A DNA stretch of 64,000 bases from Carbonactinospora thermoautotrophica (GTDB taxonomy: Bacteria; Actinomycetota; Actinomycetes; Streptomycetales; Carbonactinosporaceae). The notes beneath the pieces are model-generated. The model did no database searches and had not been told where the DNA came from. It saw nothing but the letters and a program-made list of their open reading frames with translations. Positions 46,745 to 56,553 of this stretch are shown one piece after another (position 1 is the first letter of the stretch; each line of letters begins with the position of its first letter). Location: the NCBI RefSeq assembly GCF_001543895.1, contig NZ_JYIJ01000010.1, positions 62,001-126,000 of the forward strand. The letters are read 5' to 3'. The translations under genes were made by a program, and so were the position numbers.

Positions 46745-47722
46745 TCAATCCTGGGCCCAGCACTCCGGATACCCCATGGCAGGCAGGGAGACGTCGTCGA
46801 GCGCCTCGCGGATCTCCGCCGGCAGCACCAGCTCCTCGGCCCGCAGCGACCCGCGCAGCTGTGCTGCGGTGCGCGCCCCCACGATCGGCGCGACTACGCC
46901 GGGCCGGTCCCGCACCCAGGCCAGCGCCACCTCCAGGGGCGAGACGGCCAGGCCGTCGGCGGCTGTGATGACCGCGTCGACGATCCGCCGGGACCGCTCG
47001 TCCAGGTACGGCTCCACGAACGCCTCGAAGTGTGGGGACGCGCCCCGGGAGTCGGCCGGGATCCCGGTGCGGTACTTGCCGGTCAGCACGCCCCGGCCCA
47101 GCGGGGACCAGGGGAGGATGCCGATGCCGAGATCCAGCGCGGCCGGCACCACCTCCCGCTCGATCCCGCGCTGGAGCAGCGAGTACTCGACCTGTGTCGA
47201 CACGATCGGGGCGCGGCCGGGCACGGCGGCTTGCCAGGTGGCCGCCTTGGCGAGCTGCCAGCCGCAGTAGTTGGAGACCCCCACGTACCGCGCGCGGCCG
47301 GACCGCACCGCGTCGTCCAGGGCGGCCAGGGTCTCCTCGAGCGGCGTGTACACGTCGTACGCGTGCAGCTGCCACAGGTCGATGTAGTCGGTGCCGAGCC
47401 GCTTGAGCGACGCGTCCAAAGCGGCCAGCAGGTGCCGGCGGGAGGCGTCGAACCGCCGGCCCTCGCCGGCCACGCAGACCGCCTTGGTGGCGATGACCAG
47501 CTCGTCGCGGGGCACCAGGTCGCCGAGCAGGGAGCCGAGGATCTGCTCGGCGTCGCCGTCGGCGTACACGTCGGCGGTGTCGACCAGGTTGCCGCCGGCG
47601 TCCACGTAGGTTCGCAGCTGGTCCGCCGCCTCGTGCTCGTCGGTGTCCCGCCCCCACGTCATGGTGCCCAGCGCCAGGCGGGAAACCCGGATGCCGGTTC
47701 GCCCGAGATATCGCTGCTCCAT
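46745..47722 (-). CDS. Aldo/keto reductase
   Basis: A 325-residue (alpha/beta)8 NADPH-dependent oxidoreductase. It shows the family opening MEQRYLGRTGIRVSRLALGTMTWG, NLVDTADVYADGDAEQILG (catalytic Asp/Tyr), the catalytic Lys in VIATKAVC, His in WQLHAYD, and SPLGRGVLTGKYR with a C-terminal cofactor loop (APIVGARTAAQL). It resembles the AKR group near YajO/IolS and potassium-channel beta subunits. The start ATG 47722 is chosen by homology; an upstream extension exists. It is divergent from the F420-type oxidoreductase gene. Confidence 0.9.
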   Translation of the reverse strand: MEQRYLGRTGIRVSRLALGTMTWGRDTDEHEAADQLRTYVDAGGNLVDTADVYADGDAEQILGSLLGDLVPRDELVIATKAVCVAGEGRRFDASRRHLLAALDASLKRLGTDYIDLWQLHAYDVYTPLEETLAALDDAVRSGRARYVGVSNYCGWQLAKAATWQAAVPGRAPIVSTQVEYSLLQRGIEREVVPAALDLGIGILPWSPLGRGVLTGKYRTGIPADSRGASPHFEAFVEPYLDERSRRIVDAVITAADGLAVSPLEVALAWVRDRPGVVAPIVGARTAAQLRGSLRAEELVLPAEIREALDDVSLPAMGYPECWAQD

Positions 47723-47914
47723 GCGGATGGAGGCTAGTGCGTCCGGTCCGGGTGCGCTCGGCGGGACGCGCTGTGGTGACGCCGCGTGTCCGGAGCTCAC
47801 CGGGACACAGCCGGTGTGGACCCCGGCCGGGAGGGACTAAAGTCCCACCTGGCATTCGTCCGAAACAAGGCGTTGATCGGGGCTTCGCGCGCCCGGCCAT
47901 GGAAGGAGAGCGGC

Positions 47915-48964
47915 ATGCGGCTCGGGGTGAACCTCGGCTACTGGGGTGCCGGGAACGACGCCGACAACCTCGCGCTGGCGCGGGAGGCCGACCGGCTCGG
48001 CTACGCCGTGTGCTGGGCGGCTGAGGCGTACGGCTCCGACGCCGCGACCGTGCTCGCCTGGGTAGCCGCGCAGACCGAGCGGATCGACGTGGGTTCGGCG
48101 GTCTTCCAGATCCCCGGCCGGACCCCAGCGCTCACCGCGATGACCGCCGCCACGCTGGACACGCTGTCCGGCGGCCGGTTCCGGCTCGGCCTGGGTGTGT
48201 CCGGGCCGCAGGTCTCAGAGGGCTGGCACGGCGTACGCTTCGACAAGCCCCTCGGCCGCACCCGTGAGTACGTCGAGATCGTCCGCAAGGCGTTGCGCCG
48301 CGAGACCCTGCGGTACGAAGGCGAGCACTTCACGCTGCCGCTGCCCGGCGGGCCCGGCAAGGCGCTCAAGCTGACCGTGCACCCGGTCCGTGAGCGCATC
48401 CCGGTGTACCTGGCCGCGGTCGGCCCCAAGAACCTGGAGCTGGCCGGCGAGATCGCCGACGGCTGGCTGGCGATCTTCTTCTCCCCCGAGCACGCCAAGG
48501 ACTCGGTCGAGCACGTGCGGATCGGCCGGGAGAAGGCCGGGAAGGAACTGGCCGGGTTCGACATCGTGCCCACGGTGCCGGTGGTGGTCGGCGACGACCT
48601 GGAGGCCTGTGCCGCCCCGGTGCGCGCGTACTCGGCGCTGTACATCGGCGGCATGGGCAGCCGGGAGAAGAACTTCTACAACCAGCTGGCCTGCCGCATG
48701 GGGTACGCGGAGGCCGCCAAGCGCGTCCAGGACCTTTACCTCGCCAAGCAGCACCGGGACGCGGCGGCGGCGGTGCCGTTCGAGTTCGTCGACAAGACAG
48801 CGCTGATCGGTCCCAAGGAGCGCATCACCGAGCGCCTGCACGCGTACGCGGAGGCCGGCGTGACCACGCTGTCCGTGGCGACGTACGCGCCGACGCTGCA
48901 GGAGCGCCTGCACACCCTGCGGGTGGTGGCCGAGGCGCTGGAAGCCTCCGGTCTGGGTGACTGA
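47915..48964 (+). CDS. LLM-class F420-dependent oxidoreductase
   Basis: A 349-residue luciferase-like TIM-barrel protein. The N-terminus MRLGVNLGYWGAGNDADNLALAREADRLGY, AQTERIDVGSAVFQIPGRTPA, RFRLGLGVSGPQVSEGWHG and PVYLAAVGPKNLELAGEIADGW are typical of the F420-binding subclass common in mycobacteria and streptomycetes. Substrate unknown. ATG 47915 follows GGAAGGAGAG. The gene stands alone and ends before a strong bidirectional hairpin shared with the convergent M23 peptidase gene. Confidence 0.9.
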   Translation: MRLGVNLGYWGAGNDADNLALAREADRLGYAVCWAAEAYGSDAATVLAWVAAQTERIDVGSAVFQIPGRTPALTAMTAATLDTLSGGRFRLGLGVSGPQVSEGWHGVRFDKPLGRTREYVEIVRKALRRETLRYEGEHFTLPLPGGPGKALKLTVHPVRERIPVYLAAVGPKNLELAGEIADGWLAIFFSPEHAKDSVEHVRIGREKAGKELAGFDIVPTVPVVVGDDLEACAAPVRAYSALYIGGMGSREKNFYNQLACRMGYAEAAKRVQDLYLAKQHRDAAAAVPFEFVDKTALIGPKERITERLHAYAEAGVTTLSVATYAPTLQERLHTLRVVAEALEASGLGD

Positions 48965-49029
48965 CCCCGTACACCTGCCGTCCGCTGGGCTGCTCCAGCG
49001 TCACCCGGCACCCGCTCCCGAAATTACAG

Positions 49030-49071
49030 ACGGCCGCAGCGGAGGCCCTGTGGCAGCTCCGCGGCGGCCGT
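49030..49071. terminator. Bidirectional terminator between convergent genes
   Basis: A 15-bp stem with one mismatch (ACGGCCGCAGCGGAG 49030-49044 and CTCCGCGGCGGCCGT 49057-49071) followed by TTT, between the F420-type gene and the leftward peptidase gene. Confidence 0.82.
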
Positions 49072-49236
49072 TTCACCCTGGATAACGCCGGAACCCACGC
49101 CTGGGTAATTCACCCTTTCGGGTGAACGTGCCGGGTCCGGCCTGGCTCGCCTCGGGCCGCGCGACGGCGAAGCGAGGATCCGGGCGTGTGCCAGGGGTGC
49201 TGCCGCACGCCGAAGAAGTGCCCGGCTGGACCCGGC

Positions 49237-50763
49237 TCAGCGCAGGCCGGGCACCCAGCGTGCCGGATCGACCGGGACGCCGTTCACGCGGACCTCGAAG
49301 TGCAGGTGCGGGCCGGTCGAGTAGCCGGTGGAGCCGATCAAGCCGATCAGCTGGCCCTTGCGGACCCGCTGGCCGACCTCCACCTGGAACGTGCTCTGGT
49401 GCGCGTACAGGGTGGCGACCAAACGGCCGTCCAGGGAGCCGTGGTCGATGACGGTCAGGTTGCCGTACGCGGTGTTGTACGCCTTCATGATCACCACACC
49501 GTTGTCCGCAGCCCGGATCGCGTGGTCGCCGGGTCCGAAGTCCACCCCGGTGTGCAGCTTGCGGTACCCCAGGAGCGGGTGCAGCCGTATGCCGTAGGGC
49601 GAGGTGACCGGCCCGACGACCGGGCGGAGGAGACTCCCGGTGGCCGCCGGCCGGATGCCGGAGTCCTGGTTCCGCTGCTGCAGGGGCAGGATCAGCTGCC
49701 CAATGCGGCCCGACTCGACCTGGCGGACCTGGTACCGGCTCAGGTCCACCTGCCGGGCCGCCCCCAGGGCGGCGAGCGCGGCTTGGCGCTGCTGCACGAG
49801 CCGGGCGATCTCGGCCTGCGCGGCCCGGGCCGCCTGCTGCGCCGCCGCCTTGCGCTTCAGGTTCGCGGCGGTCTGCGCGCGCAGTTCCTCCCGGCGTTCC
49901 CGCAGGCCGGTCACCTGCCGCTGCTTCGCCTTGAGATCGGCCTCGATCCGGGTGAGTTCCCGGATCGAGGCGTTGCCTCCCTGGACTATGGCGTCCACGT
50001 ACGCGAGGCGGTTGAGGAAGTCCTGCGGCGACTCCGCGCCCAGCAGCAGCACCGACCAGTCGCCGACCCCGCCCATCCGGTAGGCGTGGGCGGCCATGGA
50101 CCCGAGCGTCAGCCGGTGCTTGGCCAACTCCTGGTCGATCGCTGTGATCTGCTGCTGGAGGCGCTGCTCGGTCAGCCTCACCGTGGCCAGCTCGGCCGCC
50201 GCCATCGCGTCGGCGTGCAGGGCCGCCCGGTGCTCCCGCTCCGCCGCGCCGGCCCGTTCCCGCGCCGCCGCCAGGGCACGCTCGGCTGCCTGCAGCGCCG
50301 CCACCGCGTCCCGGACCTCCGGCGCGTCCTCCTCGGTCACCCCGTTCGGTCGCGTGTCGCCCGGCGGGGTGACGCTGGGGGAGGAGGGGGCCGGCTCTCG
50401 GGTGGCGGGGGGTTGGGCGGCCGTGGGGCTGCTGGACGGCGTGACGCTCGCGGTGCTCGGGCACAGCGCCGGGCTGGCACCAGCCGACGGCGGCATGGGC
50501 GGTGCCGTCACCGTGGATGGCACGGGCACGGGTTGCGTCGTCGGAGCCATCGACGCGGCGGCCGGGGACTGGGGGGCCAGGAACTGGGGGGTAGGGGGTT
50601 CGGGGGAGGGAGTCTTCGTCGGCTCCGCGGTGGTGGCCCGCGTGCCCGCCGGTTCCGGGCTGGCCGGCTCGGAAACCGCCGGACCGGCTGCGGTGGCCGC
50701 GGGCACGGCCAGGCACAGCCCGGTGACTGCGACGGCGAGCGCGGTGGTACGGCGAGCGGTCAT
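49237..50763 (-). CDS. Secreted M23 peptidase with coiled coil (EnvC/NlpD-like)
   Basis: A 508-residue exported protein. The signal peptide (residues 1-26, TALAVAVTGLCLAVPAATAA) is followed by a Pro/Ser/Thr-rich spacer to about 145, a long Ala/Glu/Arg coiled coil (about 145-350) and a lysostaphin-type M23 domain with LHTGVDFGPGDHAIRA, VIDHG and GPHLHFEVRVNG (zinc His/Asp and HxH). It should cut peptidoglycan cross-bridges. The coiled coil suggests EnvC-like control by a membrane partner. GGAG precedes the ATG. Transcribed alone after a hairpin that ends the corA unit. Confidence 0.93.
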   Translation of the reverse strand: MTARRTTALAVAVTGLCLAVPAATAAGPAVSEPASPEPAGTRATTAEPTKTPSPEPPTPQFLAPQSPAAASMAPTTQPVPVPSTVTAPPMPPSAGASPALCPSTASVTPSSSPTAAQPPATREPAPSSPSVTPPGDTRPNGVTEEDAPEVRDAVAALQAAERALAAARERAGAAEREHRAALHADAMAAAELATVRLTEQRLQQQITAIDQELAKHRLTLGSMAAHAYRMGGVGDWSVLLLGAESPQDFLNRLAYVDAIVQGGNASIRELTRIEADLKAKQRQVTGLRERREELRAQTAANLKRKAAAQQAARAAQAEIARLVQQRQAALAALGAARQVDLSRYQVRQVESGRIGQLILPLQQRNQDSGIRPAATGSLLRPVVGPVTSPYGIRLHPLLGYRKLHTGVDFGPGDHAIRAADNGVVIMKAYNTAYGNLTVIDHGSLDGRLVATLYAHQSTFQVEVGQRVRKGQLIGLIGSTGYSTGPHLHFEVRVNGVPVDPARWVPGLR

Positions 50764-50889
50764 GGGACGGTCTCCGGAGTCAGAGTCGCCGCTGCCCCGC
50801 CGACCTGGTCAAGCGCGCTCCCGGACCGTCCCGCGTCGGGAAAGCCATGTTCTCCCGGTCGCCGCGCTCTCAAGATCGTGGGCATGTCC

Positions 50890-50914
50890 CCCGTTCGGCC
50901 ACCGGCCGAACGGG
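50890..50914 (-). terminator. Hairpin terminator downstream of corA
   Basis: An 11-bp perfect stem CCCGTTCGGCC / GGCCGAACGGG with an ACC loop, 29 bases past the corA stop on the minus strand. Confidence 0.78.
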
Positions 50915-50942
50915 CTCCTGGGTTATGGGTTACATACCCCGT

Positions 50943-51938
50943 TTACAGCCACCCGCTGCGCTTGAACCACCGGTACAGCGCCGCGCACACCGTGAGCATG
51001 AGCAGCAGCACGAGCGGGTAGCCGTACTGCAGCTTGAGCTCGGGCATGTGCTCGAAGTTCATCCCGTAGATCCCGGCCACCATCGTGGGCACCGCGATGA
51101 TCGCCACCCACGCCGAGATCTTGCGCAGGTCGTCGTTCTGCCGCACGCTGACCTGGGCCAGGTTCGCGCTCAGGATGTCGCCGAGCAGTCGGTCGAACGA
51201 TTCCACGGCCTCGACGACCCGCTGCAGGTGGTCGTTGACATCCCGGAAGAACGGCCGGGTGCCCTTGGCCACGCCGGGCACGTGGCCCTCGGCCAGTTGC
51301 CGCATTGGGCTGAGCAGCGGCACCGCCGCCCGCCGGAACTCCAGCACCTCGCGTTTGAGCAGGTAGATCCGCTCGGCCTGGTTCTTGCGATGCGGCGCGA
51401 AGACGGCCGCCTCCAACTCCTCCAGGTCCTGCTCGATCTCCGCGACGATCTCGCCGTAGGTGTCGACGATCGCGTCGCACACCGCGTACAGCACCGACGC
51501 CGGGCCGTGGCGCAGCACGTCGCGTTCCTGCTGCTCCATGCGCAGCCGCACGTCGTGCAGCGGGTTCGCCTCCCCGTGCCGGACGGTGACCGCGAAGCCG
51601 TCGCCGAGGAACAGCGCCACTTCGCCGGTCTCCAGCTGGGTGTTCTCCTTCCGGTACAGCAGGGTCTTCACGACGCAGAACAACGAGTCCTCGTACTGCT
51701 CCAGCTTGGGCCGCTGGTGGGCCTTGATGGCGTCCTCGACCGCGAGCGGGTGCAGCTTCAGCTCGCGCGCCACCAGGTCCAGCTCCTCCGGCGTGGGCTG
51801 GTACAGGCCGAGCCACAAGAAGGTGTCGCCCCGTGCCCGTGCCGCGTCGAGCGCCTCGCTCAGGTCCTGCGGCCGCTCGATGCGTGCTCCGGCGCGGTAC
51901 AGCGCGCAATCCACGATCACGCGCCCATTCTCGCCCAT
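50943..51938 (-). CDS. corA: CorA-family magnesium/cobalt transporter
   Basis: About 331 residues. The long cytoplasmic alpha/beta and helical funnel is followed by two C-terminal transmembrane helices, with the selectivity motif YGMNFEHMPE between them and a basic tail (YRWFKRSGWL). FLWLGLYQPTPEELDLV, HPLAVEDAIKAHQRPKLEQYED and FFRDVNDHLQRVVEAVES are characteristic. It works as a pentameric Mg2+ or Co2+ channel. ATG 51938 is preferred; TTG 51947 and GTG 51920 are possible starts. A gene of unknown function lies 45 bases upstream on the same strand and is probably co-transcribed. Confidence 0.93.
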   Translation of the reverse strand: MGENGRVIVDCALYRAGARIERPQDLSEALDAARARGDTFLWLGLYQPTPEELDLVARELKLHPLAVEDAIKAHQRPKLEQYEDSLFCVVKTLLYRKENTQLETGEVALFLGDGFAVTVRHGEANPLHDVRLRMEQQERDVLRHGPASVLYAVCDAIVDTYGEIVAEIEQDLEELEAAVFAPHRKNQAERIYLLKREVLEFRRAAVPLLSPMRQLAEGHVPGVAKGTRPFFRDVNDHLQRVVEAVESFDRLLGDILSANLAQVSVRQNDDLRKISAWVAIIAVPTMVAGIYGMNFEHMPELKLQYGYPLVLLLMLTVCAALYRWFKRSGWL

Positions 51939-51983
51939 TCGGCCCAACCGTGACCCTTCGGTGCGCCGGGCCGATGGACCGGC

Positions 51984-52763
51984 TCAGGCGTCCTCGTCGT
52001 CCAAGCCGAAGCCGGTGGCGACGTAGGAGCGGCGCAGGCTGGACCGGGGCCAGGCCGGGAAGCGGGTGCGTGCCCACCGGGGGGTGCGGCGGAGCGGCTG
52101 CGCGTCCGGGCAGCCCGCGCGGGCGCGCAGCACTTGTTCCAGCGCGTCGCGGCAGCAGTCGCCGTACGCGCGCAGCGCAGCCGGGAACCAGCTCGCGCGC
52201 AGCTCGGCGATGGGCAGGTCGTCGGGCTCGGCGGACTCCTCCAGGTACCGCTTGAGCCTGGCCTCGGCGACCGTCTCCACCGCTTCCAGCGCCTCCAGGA
52301 CCCGCCGGTGGGCGACGGCCAGCTCGGCGTCGACCTCCGCGTCCCTGATCTGCGTGTGCTCGGGCAGCGCCTTGCGCACCCAGTCGGCGACCTCCTGGCG
52401 GCCGTGCCGGAACTCCGGCGACCGCTGGATGTGTTGCTCGGTCAGCGACTCGCCCGCCACGGCGGCCCGCAGCATGCCGTCCGCGGAGAGCGCGTACGTG
52501 GCGGCGCAGGTGTCCAACTGCCGTTCCAGTTGCTCCCGGTATCCCTTGGCGAGCGCGAACAGTTGGTATGCGCCCAGGTGCGGCAGCGAACCGCGTTGGA
52601 ACCGTACCCCTTCCGGGAGCCCCGGCAGGCCCCGCTGGTAGAAAGCCAACGCTCGCCGTTCGGCCACCTCGGCGGCGTCGTGCTCCACCTCCAGCGCCTC
52701 GCACAGCTGGGACAGGCTGCTCAGTTGGGAGACCAGCACCGCGCTCAGCTCGGATTCGCGCAT
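51984..52763 (-). CDS. Hypothetical helical protein upstream of corA
   Basis: A 259-residue, mainly helical, soluble protein (LSSLSQLCEALEVEHDAAEVAERRALAFYQRGLPG at the start; AVAHRRVLEALEAVETVAEARLKRYLEE in the middle; basic tail near RSSLRRSYVATGFG). No signal peptide, membrane helix or metal motif stands out, and I do not recognise the family. The conserved ALAFYQRGLPGLPEGV segment could be diagnostic. Adjacency to corA suggests a link to Mg2+ handling, but this is only context. Confidence 0.7.
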   Translation of the reverse strand: MRESELSAVLVSQLSSLSQLCEALEVEHDAAEVAERRALAFYQRGLPGLPEGVRFQRGSLPHLGAYQLFALAKGYREQLERQLDTCAATYALSADGMLRAAVAGESLTEQHIQRSPEFRHGRQEVADWVRKALPEHTQIRDAEVDAELAVAHRRVLEALEAVETVAEARLKRYLEESAEPDDLPIAELRASWFPAALRAYGDCCRDALEQVLRARAGCPDAQPLRRTPRWARTRFPAWPRSSLRRSYVATGFGLDDEDA

Positions 52764-53024
52764 GGCAGCCCCTTATGGCCCTTATAGGAGTCCCTGGACG
52801 GACTGCTCCGTTCGCCCCGCAGCCAGGCTAACCAGCTGGAGCGCGCGCCGTGGCCGGAGTAACGGGAAATTCACACAGCCGGCGGCCCGACGCCAGGACG
52901 GCGGGCGGTGCCTGCGCGCCGGGAAGCCGGTTCGTGCCCGGATGCGTACCCGAAGGCGCGGACGGCACGGCCTGCGCCCGCGCCGGCTGAACAGTCGCCG
53001 CCGGACAGGCTCTAGAGTTCCGGT

Positions 53025-53726
53025 GTGACCACTGTGCTGCTCGTGCGACACGGCCGTACCGGCGCGAACGCGCGGGGAAGGCTCGCCGGCTGGACGCCCG
53101 GCGTGTGCCTCGACGAACGGGGCGAGGAGCAGGCCCGGGTCCTCGCCGAACGCATCGCCAAGCTGCCGGTCGCCGCGGTCGTGTCCAGTCCCCTGGAACG
53201 TTGCGTCCAGACCGCGAACGTCATCGCCGCCGTGTACGAGGGGCTCGACGTGGTGACCGATGAGCGTCTCGCGGAGTGCCGGTATGGTGACTGGACCGGG
53301 AAGGAGCTCAAGGCGCTCGCCGAGGAGGACCTGTGGGAGGTCGTCCAGCAGCACCCGAGCGCCGCGGTCTTCCCCGGCGGCGAGGCACTGCGCGACGTGC
53401 AGTTCCGCGCGGTCGCCGCGGTGCGCGACTGGAACGACCGGATCGCCGCCGAGCACGGCCCCGACGCCCTGTACGTGCTGTGCACGCACGGGGACGTCGT
53501 CAAGGCCGTCGTCGCCGACGCGCTCGGCATGCACCTGGACATGTTCCAGCGGATCACCGTCGACCCGTGCTCGCTCACGGTGATCCGATACACGCCGCTG
53601 CGCCCGTTCCTGCTGCGGCTCAACGACACCGGCGGCGAGGTGGACGGCCTGCTGCCGCCCCCGCCGGACCAGAAGCCCGCCAACGCGAGCGACGCGGTGG
53701 TGGGCGGTGGCGCCGGGGCGCCCTGA
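53025..53726 (+). CDS. Histidine phosphatase, MSMEG_4193-family phosphomutase
   Basis: A 233-residue phosphoglycerate-mutase-fold protein. The phospho-histidine motif is LLVRHGRTGANARGRLAGW, with SSPLERCVQTA, ECRYGDW and the second His in VLCTHGDVVKAVV. It belongs to the actinobacterial group that sits before DUF3090 and SCO1664-family genes, exactly as here. The C-terminus is Pro/Gly-rich. It heads a run of four same-strand genes with short gaps that ends in mshC. The physiological substrate is unknown. Confidence 0.9.
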   Translation: MTTVLLVRHGRTGANARGRLAGWTPGVCLDERGEEQARVLAERIAKLPVAAVVSSPLERCVQTANVIAAVYEGLDVVTDERLAECRYGDWTGKELKALAEEDLWEVVQQHPSAAVFPGGEALRDVQFRAVAAVRDWNDRIAAEHGPDALYVLCTHGDVVKAVVADALGMHLDMFQRITVDPCSLTVIRYTPLRPFLLRLNDTGGEVDGLLPPPPDQKPANASDAVVGGGAGAP

Positions 53727-53787
53727 CACCGCGCCGGTCGGTGCCCTCGTGGAAGGAAAAGACCCAGCCCGTCGATGGAGGCTGAGC

Positions 53788-54393
53788 GTGGCCGTCTTCA
53801 ACTACGACCCACCGGAGCGGTTCGTGGCCGGCACCGTCGGTCAGCCGGGCCAGCGAACGTTCTACCTACAGGCCCGCGGCGGCGGCCGGATCACCAGCGT
53901 GGCGTTGGAGAAGGAACAGGTGGCGATCCTCGCCCAACGGATCGAAGAGCTGCTCGACCACGTCGTGCGCGAGACCGGCGGCACCACGTCGGTGCCGGCG
54001 ATCGCGCCCGCCGACCTGGAGGACAACGACCCGCTCGACCAGCCGATCCTGGAGGAGTTCCGGGTGGGCACGCTCACCCTGGCCTGGGAGCCGGAGGCCG
54101 AGCGGCTGGTGATCGTGGCCCGGGCGCTGGTGCCCGGCAGGGAGGGAAGCGCCGAGGGGGAAGCCGACGAGGAGCGGCACGCCGAGGAGGAGGACCCGGA
54201 CGTCGACGTGCTGCGGGTGCGGATCACCGGCGCGCAGGGCCGGGCCTTCGCCAAGCGGGCGCTCCTGGTCGTCGCCGCCGGCCGGCCGCCGTGCCCGTTC
54301 TGCAGCCTGCCCATCGACCCGGAGGGGCACCTGTGCCCGCGCGCCAACGGTCGCCCGCGCTCGGCCTGGGCCCGGCCCTCGGAAGAGCGATGA
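53788..54393 (+). CDS. DUF3090 family protein
   Basis: A 201-residue protein of the DUF3090 family: FNYDPPERFVAGTVGQPGQR, LQARGGGRITSVALEKEQVAILAQRIEELLD, LAWEPEAERLVIVARAL and a C-terminal zinc-ribbon-like PPCPFCSLPIDPEGHLCPRANG (C-x2-C ... C). The acidic middle (EGEADEERHAEEEDPD) is variable in the family. GTG 53788 follows GGAGG. Its stop overlaps the ATG of the SCO1664-family gene (ATGA). Function unknown, strongly syntenic with mshC in actinobacteria. Confidence 0.92.
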   Translation: MAVFNYDPPERFVAGTVGQPGQRTFYLQARGGGRITSVALEKEQVAILAQRIEELLDHVVRETGGTTSVPAIAPADLEDNDPLDQPILEEFRVGTLTLAWEPEAERLVIVARALVPGREGSAEGEADEERHAEEEDPDVDVLRVRITGAQGRAFAKRALLVVAAGRPPCPFCSLPIDPEGHLCPRANGRPRSAWARPSEER

Positions 54394-55220
54394 CCGAACC
54401 GGCCGCCCGCAGCCCGCGCCAGCCGGCGCAGGACCTCGCGCCGGGGGACGCCGTGCGCCTGCTACGCGACGGCGCCCTGGAGATCGAGGGTCGGCTCGCC
54501 GACGCCTCCAACACGACCCTGTACTGCACGGTGACGCTGGACGGCGTGACCGCCGTCTGCGTGCACAAGCCGGTCGCGGGTGAGCGGCCGCTGTGGGACT
54601 TCCCGGACGGCACGCTCGCCGGCCGGGAGGTCGCCGCGTACCTGGTGTCCGAGGCGATCGGCTGGGAGATCGTGCCGCCCACGGTCCTGCGGGACGGCCC
54701 GCTCGGCCCCGGCATGTGCCAGCTGTGGATCGAACCCGACCCGAAGGCCGAGCTGTTCGAGGTGTTCCCGGCCGACGCGGAGCTGACCGGGTGGATCCCG
54801 GTGGTCCGCGCGGTCGCCGAGGGCGAGCCAGCGGTGCTCGCCCACCGGGACGATCCCCGGCTGCGGCGCGTCGCGGTCTTCGACGCCGTGGTCAACAACG
54901 CCGACCGCAAGGGCGGTCACCTGCTGCCCACCCCGAGCGGGCACGTGTACGGCGTGGACCACGGCGTGTGCTTCTCGGTGGACGACAAGCTGCGCACCCT
55001 GCTGTGGGGCTGGCGCGGGCAGCCGCTGCCGGACGACGCGCTCGACGCGCTGGCCCGGCTCGCCCATGACCTCGACTCCGACCTGGGAGAACGGCTCTCC
55101 GAGCACCTCACGGCCGAGGAGATCGCGAAGACCGCCGAGCGTGTTCGGCGGCTCCTGGACACCGGCGTCCACCCCGAGCCGTCGCCGGATTGGCCAGCCG
55201 TTCCCTGGCCTCCCTTCTGA
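54390..55220 (+). CDS. SCO1664 family protein (PI3/4-kinase-like fold)
   Basis: A 276-residue protein of the SCO1664 family, distantly like phosphatidylinositol 3/4-kinase catalytic domains: [21 protein letters not shown] (nucleotide-site Lys), [43 protein letters not shown] (catalytic Asn/Asp) and [23 protein letters not shown] (metal Asp). Those residues suggest it may bind ATP and phosphorylate something, but no activity is known. It overlaps DUF3090 by four bases and precedes mshC by 32 bases, so the set is an operon. Confidence 0.9.
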   Translation: MTEPAARSPRQPAQDLAPGDAVRLLRDGALEIEGRLADASNTTLYCTVTLDGVTAVCVHKPVAGERPLWDFPDGTLAGREVAAYLVSEAIGWEIVPPTVLRDGPLGPGMCQLWIEPDPKAELFEVFPADAELTGWIPVVRAVAEGEPAVLAHRDDPRLRRVAVFDAVVNNADRKGGHLLPTPSGHVYGVDHGVCFSVDDKLRTLLWGWRGQPLPDDALDALARLAHDLDSDLGERLSEHLTAEEIAKTAERVRRLLDTGVHPEPSPDWPAVPWPPF

Positions 55221-55252
55221 TCTTCGGCCTGTTGGCGGTTAGGCTCCCTACC

Positions 55253-56479
55253 ATGCACGCTTGGCCCGCGCCTGAGGTACCGAGGCTTCCAGGAAAAGGT
55301 CTACCGCTCAAGGTCCACGACACCGTCACCGGACAGGTGCGGCACGCCGCGGAGGATCGAACCGCGCGGCTGTACGTGTGCGGCATCACCCCGTACGACG
55401 CCACGCACCTGGGACACGCCGCCACCTACCTGGCGTTCGACTTGATGCAACGCGTCTGGCTGGACGCCGGGCACGACGTGCGGTACGTGCAGAACGTCAC
55501 CGACGTGGACGACCCCCTGCTGGAACGCGCCGCGCAGACCGGCGAGGACTGGCGGGAACTGGCGGATCGGGAGATCGCCCTGTTCCGCGAGGACATGGTC
55601 GCGCTGCGGTTGCTGCCACCCAGCGTGTACATGACCGTGGTCGAGGCGATCCCCCTGGTGATCCGCATGATCGAGGTGCTGCGGGCCAAGGGCGCCGCGT
55701 ACGAGGTGGACGGCGACGTCTACTTCTCGGTCGGCTCCGACCCGCGCTTCGGCGAGGTCTCCGGACTCGGGCAGCAGGAGATGCTGCGACTGTTCGCCGA
55801 ACGCGGCGGCGACCCGGACCGGCCGGGCAAGAAGCACCCGCTGGACCCGCTGCTCTGGCTGGCCCAGCGGCCCGGGGAGCCGGGCTGGGACTCGCCGTTC
55901 GGCCGGGGCCGTCCAGGCTGGCACATCGAGTGCGCGGCGATCGCGTTGGAGCACCTGGGCTTCGGCTTCGATGTCCAGGGCGGCGGCTCGGACCTGGTAT
56001 TCCCGCACCACGAGATGGGCGCCTCCCACGCGCATGTGACGACCGGGCGGCACCCGTTCGCCCGGTTGTACGTGCACGCCGGCATGGTGGCCCTGCACGG
56101 GGAGAAGATGTCCAAGTCCAAGGGCAACCTGGTCTTCGTGTCCGGGCTGCGGGCCCAGGGCGCGGACCCGATGGCGATCCGCCTGGCCCTGCTCGCCCAC
56201 CACTACCGCAGCGACTGGGAGTGGACTCCGGCGGACCTGGACGCGGGCGCGACCCGGTTGGCCCGCTGGCGGGCGGCGGTGTCCCACCCGGACGGCCCGC
56301 CCGCCGAGCCGCTGCTGGATGAGCTGCGCCGCGCGCTCGCCGACGACCTGGACGCCCCGGCCGCGTTGGCGGCCATGGACCGTTGGGTCGCCGAGCAGGA
56401 GGAGCGCGGCGGCACGGACCCCGGCGCCCCCGGCCTGGCCGCCCGGGCGGTGGACGCCCTGCTGGGCGTGGCGCTGTAG
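55253..56479 (+). CDS. mshC: Mycothiol cysteine ligase MshC
   Basis: A 408-residue ligase joining cysteine to glucosaminyl-inositol, the third committed step of mycothiol synthesis. It is a CysRS paralogue: [23 protein letters not shown] carries the HIGH-like motif and first zinc Cys, [10 protein letters not shown] and [12 protein letters not shown] the rest of the zinc site, and [12 protein letters not shown] the KMSKS loop. The short length and absence of the CysRS anticodon-binding domain separate it from cysteinyl-tRNA synthetase. ATG 55253 (MHAWPAPE) matches typical MshC starts. Last gene of the phosphomutase–DUF3090–SCO1664 run. Confidence 0.96.
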   Translation: MHAWPAPEVPRLPGKGLPLKVHDTVTGQVRHAAEDRTARLYVCGITPYDATHLGHAATYLAFDLMQRVWLDAGHDVRYVQNVTDVDDPLLERAAQTGEDWRELADREIALFREDMVALRLLPPSVYMTVVEAIPLVIRMIEVLRAKGAAYEVDGDVYFSVGSDPRFGEVSGLGQQEMLRLFAERGGDPDRPGKKHPLDPLLWLAQRPGEPGWDSPFGRGRPGWHIECAAIALEHLGFGFDVQGGGSDLVFPHHEMGASHAHVTTGRHPFARLYVHAGMVALHGEKMSKSKGNLVFVSGLRAQGADPMAIRLALLAHHYRSDWEWTPADLDAGATRLARWRAAVSHPDGPPAEPLLDELRRALADDLDAPAALAAMDRWVAEQEERGGTDPGAPGLAARAVDALLGVAL

Positions 56480-56553
56480 CCTCCGCCGCACCTGGTCCCC
56501 CGCAGGCCCGCCGGACGACGTGGGTCATCCGGTCCCCAGGGGGGCCAGGTGCG

